From assembly GCF_031877795.1 (NCBI RefSeq), contig NC_133933.1:23774029-23838028 (forward strand): DNA of 64,000 bases, given 5' to 3'. The notes beneath the pieces were generated by a model. That model was not told the DNA's origin, searched no databases, and worked only from the letters and a program-made list of their open reading frames with translations. The first letter of the stretch is position 1. The number at the start of each line of letters is the position of its first letter. The DNA is from Strix aluco. Its lineage: Eukaryota > Chordata > Aves > Strigiformes > Strigidae. Positions 59,401-64,000 of the stretch are shown one piece after another. Both the position numbers and the translations under genes were made by a program.

Positions 59401-60689
59401 GGGTATACCTGGTGCATTAATTTAGAGAGATGAGTTGAGTGCAATGGGGGCTAGGCAGGAAGTATTCTCTGAGCCCTGAAAGGGGCGTTTACAGCAGAGA
59501 TTATTACATTTCTGAATTTCCCAGGCAAAGAGCGGTAGCAGGTAGATAGATTCTGGGTAGAGGACTATGGTGAGCTCAGGGAGAGAAAACAGCATAGCTT
59601 CTTTTGGTTTTCAAAGTCTGAGGGAAAGGGCAGCCTGCAGTTTTCCACCTTTGAATAAAACTGCCTAATTTAATCTGAACTTTTTTTTTTCAGAGAGAGT
59701 GTAGTTGTCGGTGGTTCTCTTCATCCCAAAGTGATTTTCTGTGCTAAAGTAGGCCTAAGAGTCTACACTGAGGAAACATGCACAGGGCTCTGTGTCATGA
59801 ATAGCTGGCAAAAATCTCACTCCAGCATATGATTCTCCAGGGCTCTATAGGAACGCTGGCTGAGCCAGCTGGAATACTTATTAATGACGTGGCTGTAGGG
59901 AACTGCCCAGTCATGTCACCAGAGACTGGGAGATTCAATCCCATGACCTCACCCTAAGCATCCTAGTACTTTATCTGCAAGACCAGTACACATCCAAAGT
60001 GTCTATTCTCTCTTATGAAACCCTTACTCTAGTTACTTGAGAACTTTTGTCCCTGTGTGCTTACTTGTTGAACAGACTTCTATATTAGATTTTGCTGCAT
60101 TTAAAAGAGCATTTCTAATGTCCAATTAAACTGGAAAATCCATGCTCAACAGATTTGTTAAGTATGATTCTCCATCTAGTCATTATCTTTAATGAAGTCA
60201 TAACTTCCTGAGTGGTTCTCATGTGTCCTTAATTAGCACCTCCATTCTGTATCCACCCCCTCACTGTGGAAGTCAAGCTGTGGGTTTCTTCCTGGTTCTT
60301 GGATCCCTCATAAACCTCAATATGCACTAGCACCTCTCCAGCCCACCAGGTCCTTTTCTCCTGTGGTCTCTCTGGCTATTTTTTAATGCTTTTGTCCCAG
60401 AGACAGTGTCCACATTCCTCTTACTTGACTACCAACAGAAAGTGCTGTGGACAGCAGTGTTCCCCAAAGGTACATGTTGCCTCTTGAGACGGCCCCCTTG
60501 CACAAAAAGGATTGTGTGAAGCTTTTCTCCAAGAAAAGCTGGATCCTCCCGAGTTTTACCTTCCTGTGGCACATCCTGAGGCCAGGCAGAGCTTATTTCA
60601 CTCAGCTGCTCATGTCAAACTGGCAGGGTGAAGCATGATGGACCTCGCTCCTTTGATTCATACACTGCTGTATTTTTTTTTTTTTTAGT

Positions 60690-61150
60690 TAATTGCTTGA
60701 TTTTTCTGAGACAGATCCCATCTGGCCCTGATGTTTTGTCAGCCTTGTGACATTCTAAAAAATTTTATAACTATTTTTGGCATGATCTCAACTTCTGACA
60801 GTATTTCTGCTTTCTTCCCTCGAAAATGTATGGCTGTTCTTGGCATCTTCTCCATATTCCCCATTCCTTATAAACATTGCGCAGAAAAATTGTTTCATCA
60901 GTGTCTGCTTCTTCTGTATATAATTTACCCTTCTACCCTTCTGAGGAGCTGGCCCCTCAAACATGCCATGTTCTCCAGCTATCTATAATTCTTCTTCATC
61001 AGAGGAAGCATTTGTGCAATAGTTCTGTCAGTCTCCACTTGCTGCTTTGTCTTCAGCTTCCCATGCACTTCTGATTTCTTTGTCTCTCATTATAGGTTTC
61101 TACTTGCCTTGGGTAGTCTGCCTGGGATTTTAATCCCAAATTGCCTTCTA
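60690..61150 (-). mobile_element. Possible decayed CR1 LINE fragment, minus orientation
   Basis: The wording AGACAGATCCCATCTGGCCC, then CTGATGTTTTGTCAGCC, and a later CT-rich stretch resemble the complement of an internal CR1 coding region (CCATCTGGGCCTGATG...). The resemblance is weak and rests on memory. No open frame is preserved. Confidence 0.3.
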
Positions 61151-61419
61151 GCCCATGAAAGGGGAATACTTGCGATTGTAAGCTTTGCACTAAGCTGTAG
61201 ATGCCAGGTAATATTCCAGCTGAAACACAATGGAGTTAGTCCTTTATCTTTCCAAGACAGATGGATCTAATCCTAAAAATCCTTAAAATCACTTTCAAAT
61301 GATCTAAGAGTAGAAAACAGGCCTTCATGGGAAGGTCAACAGAAGATTTGATCACTTTCTATAGATGCTTATGCAAAGAGGTGATCCAAGTGTGGGTAAG
61401 GCTTTACAGCCTTGTTGAC

Positions 61420-61463
61420 AAAGGCACAACTAGATGGCTAGTGTGCCATCTAGTTGTGCCTTT
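61420..61463. repeat. Perfect inverted repeat, 19-bp arms, 6-nt loop
   Basis: The left arm 61,420-61,438 (AAAGGCACAACTAGATGGC) is the exact reverse complement of the right arm 61,445-61,463, separated by TAGTGT. Pairing stops at both outer ends. A fold this exact would form a stable hairpin in either strand or in a transcript. Confidence 0.95.
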
Positions 61464-64000
61464 CTTAAGGTGACCCATTTGATGACTTGCTCACGAATGG
61501 AAAGTTAAACCTGCCAGGACTGAACAGAAATTCCAGGTTCTGACTGGCAGGTCCCAAATCTCTTTGCTCCCTTTTGTTAATTAACAAAATTCTCAAGGGT
61601 ACTTCTGAAGTTGTTTGCTGCTGTACCCCAGGCTCCACTCACTCTGTAAAATGAATTCACAGTCCTGGAGCTCTTAGCTGGCCAATTCCTAATCTTTATT
61701 CTTTTTTGAGATACTGAGATCATCTTCTCTCTGTCTCCATAATCTGTTGTCCACGTGCCTTCTGTTCAGCAGGAAAGTTTTCCAGCCTAGCTATTTCTGT
61801 GCACATACAAAGGTATGACATTACCCACTCACATATTGCATGGTTCTGGTTGAACTCTCTCTACGCATATTCATCACTGACCGTAATTTAATGATGAAAT
61901 AAAAATCTAGCAAGTTTCAGGCTGTATGCCTGAAAGATACAGGCAGCAAACTGGCTTCACAATTGTGAGCTATTATGATTCTGCAAAAGTCTGTCACTAC
62001 TGTCAGGGACAGAATTGATTTGATAACTCTGTCAGCCTAGCAACATGACAATACTTCAGGAGAGTTTTTAAAACTTCCCTCATATTTTCCTATGTCAATA
62101 GATTTGTTATCATTTGGAGCTTGCTAGCCTTTCTATAGGCATGAGAAAGACTTCTGCCAGAAATATTGTCAGAGTGAACTCGCCTGCTTTCTGAACAGAA
62201 AGGGTAAGCAGTTTGAACACTGAAATAAAATCATAATTATTAAGATTTGGAGGGCCTTCCTGCAGTAGAGCAGGAATCCATCCAGTCCAGCACTCTGCCA
62301 GTTGCTGGGACCTCTAATGGCCCACTTTAACTTGGCTTTCCAAGGATATTTTTGTGAACCTCACTCTTGGTCTACATGTGCCTTCTAGTCTGTGGCAAGA
62401 TCTCCTACCTGTTCTGGCCTTAGTGGTGCCTCACAAAAGAGTAGTTTGCATCTGCTGCCAATGCTAATTCCCTAATAACATGTTGTCTACTGTAGTGCTT
62501 CTTGTATTTCAGAACTTTCTTGGTAGCGCTGGTCAGGGGGAGAAAACATCCTATAAAACCCCTATGGATCTGTTGATACCAAGGCTGCATCAACGGTATC
62601 TCAGTAGGAATGGAGAGTAGCAATAGGAGGAATATTGGGATCTGTAGGGGAAATTGTGTGGGCAGGGTCTCCCTCCCTCTCTTCACTTAGTCTCTTAGCA
62701 ACAGCAGGCCCAATGGGTATGGCACTGCTTGCTGGGTGTGTGCAGTCCCCTTTGTCAGATGAAGATGAGCAGAAAAGATTTAGCACAGAGAAGATAAGGA
62801 AATGAGGGGAGGAAGAGTCAATAAGAGCATGAACCATATCACACTGGGAGAGAAATTATGAAAGATGGCTTACTTGATACACAGCCATCAAATAGGTTAT
62901 TCTTTTAGTAGCAATGGGATGCCAGTGAGGAAAAGGTGTTTCAGGCTTTCAGAAGGAAATGCATGTGTGCAACCTTGGGCACCATTTGTATCCCTTCCCG
63001 TTAATGATTCCCACCGGCGCTTTTGACGCGGGTAGATATCGTTCATTAATAGCTGAGGCAGGCAGCTCACCTGCTCTCTTTACCTGACCCCAGAAACATT
63101 GCCTGGCTCACCTGTGCCTTGTCTGCAGAACAGGAGTGTAAGCCCTGACTAACATCTCCTCTTCACGCTACCCTGTTGCTATATCACAGTGCATGGGAAG
63201 ACTGTTCCTGCAAGACCAGAGGCAGATGCTGAGCTTCCGTGCATCAGCCACTCAGATGCCTAGGCCCTAAGTCTTTCCTCTGCACTACAACCTCTTGCTG
63301 AGTTGGTTTCTAAGGCTCTCTCCCCATAAATTTCTTGTGCCTGGAGAGTTTAGTGTGCAACAAGGTACCTAGAAGCTGTGTGTTGCTCCCAAGTGTGTGA
63401 TCCTCTGTGCTAACTACATCGGCTGTAGCAGTGACCTTGGTAATGCCAATATGTATGTTAGAACACAGACTGAATCACATGTGTTAAGTCATTTCCCACA
63501 TTATTGCTTTTCTGAAATATAGCTTATGTTTGCTATCTAGCAGGTAGGCTATGTTTTTTCCTTCATGTAAATAGCTTTTTTGTATATAAAATACGTACGT
63601 CTCAATCATAATGGGAAAGGAGGATGGGACATGAGTTAAAATGTTTTGCTTAACCTTTTTCCTCCTACTGAAAAAATATCAGTGCATTCTTTTCTCTGGA
63701 ACTGTGCCATTTGCCTCTCTATACCTGGAGAAACGTTGTATTAAACCCGTTATGAAATGTTATAGGTGGTGATGGCATGTAGCTTCCAAAGAGCCTCTTT
63801 TTCGTAGCTGGCAGGTTGATGCTGAAGTGCCTCCAGAATGGTAGAATTATTTCTTCCTTACCTTCATAACTTTCCTTTTCTTCTAATGCCACGTTAGCAC
63901 ATAAAACAGAGAAAAGAAAAAAGGATTTTCATTTTTATTTTAAAGCTTGTCTTTGTGCCTGGTAATGCCGTTGGGAATGATGACATGCCAAGTATTCCAT

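Larger units (their letters stand above)
50741..64000. other. Upstream intergenic region; no gene supported
   Basis: Beyond the CpG island the DNA turns AT-rich and noncoding. It holds a CR1 end (56,384-56,438), a probable decayed CR1 stretch (60,690-61,150), a perfect inverted repeat (61,420-61,463), and A/T runs near 54,478 and 60,674. The longest open frame is a 154-residue minus-strand frame (54,846-55,310) with no recognisable family. In human the next gene on this side is PARP1, well away from STUM, so an empty stretch is expected. Confidence 0.65.

Noticed and set aside
62240..62420. Possible old SINE-like repeat (CCATCCAGTCCAGCACTCTGCC)
   Set aside because: It has a single short resemblance to an old amniote repeat. 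No tail, box elements or target duplication could be found.

Overview
The window looks like vertebrate, most probably avian, nuclear DNA. The signs are CR1 LINE 3' ends with the typical terminal repeat (best copy about 42,496-42,924), one dense CpG island, long introns with ordinary splice signals, and no operon-like ORF packing. The species cannot be named from the sequence.

I can support one protein-coding gene: STUM (the Spec3/stum family of small two-pass membrane proteins; C1orf95 in human), on the minus strand. Its four coding pieces are 50361-50175, 16873-16694, a 9-nt microexon at 10939-10931, and 8057-8023. Joined, they give 411 nt, or 136 residues plus a stop. All splice sites are GT/AG and every phase agrees. 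The coding sequence is therefore under 1% of a 42-kb locus.

Layout from low to high coordinates. 1-6,045 lies beyond the most likely STUM 3' end. It holds poly(A)-signal candidates on both strands but no convincing exon. About 6,045-8,022 is the proposed 3' UTR. Intron 3 (8,058-10,930) contains a GC/CpG-rich patch directly downstream of the microexon. Intron 2 (10,940-16,693) contains a decayed CR1 copy in minus orientation. Intron 1 (16,874-50,174) is 33 kb and holds CR1 fragments, a possible decayed LINE reverse-transcriptase remnant, a (GGA)n tract, a 20-bp triplication and a long imperfect hairpin. The CpG-island promoter with exon 1 spans about 49,500-50,740. The rest, to 64,000, is upstream intergenic DNA with a few repeats and a perfect 19-bp inverted repeat.

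The most notable find is the microexon. Skipping it leaves the frame open and replaces four residues (I-S-Q-G) by one serine just after the second membrane segment. It is preceded by a long CU-rich tract with a UGC, the arrangement known from neuronal microexons. I found no second protein gene, tRNA, rRNA or CRISPR array. Most open frames in the window are chance frames in noncoding or GC-rich DNA.
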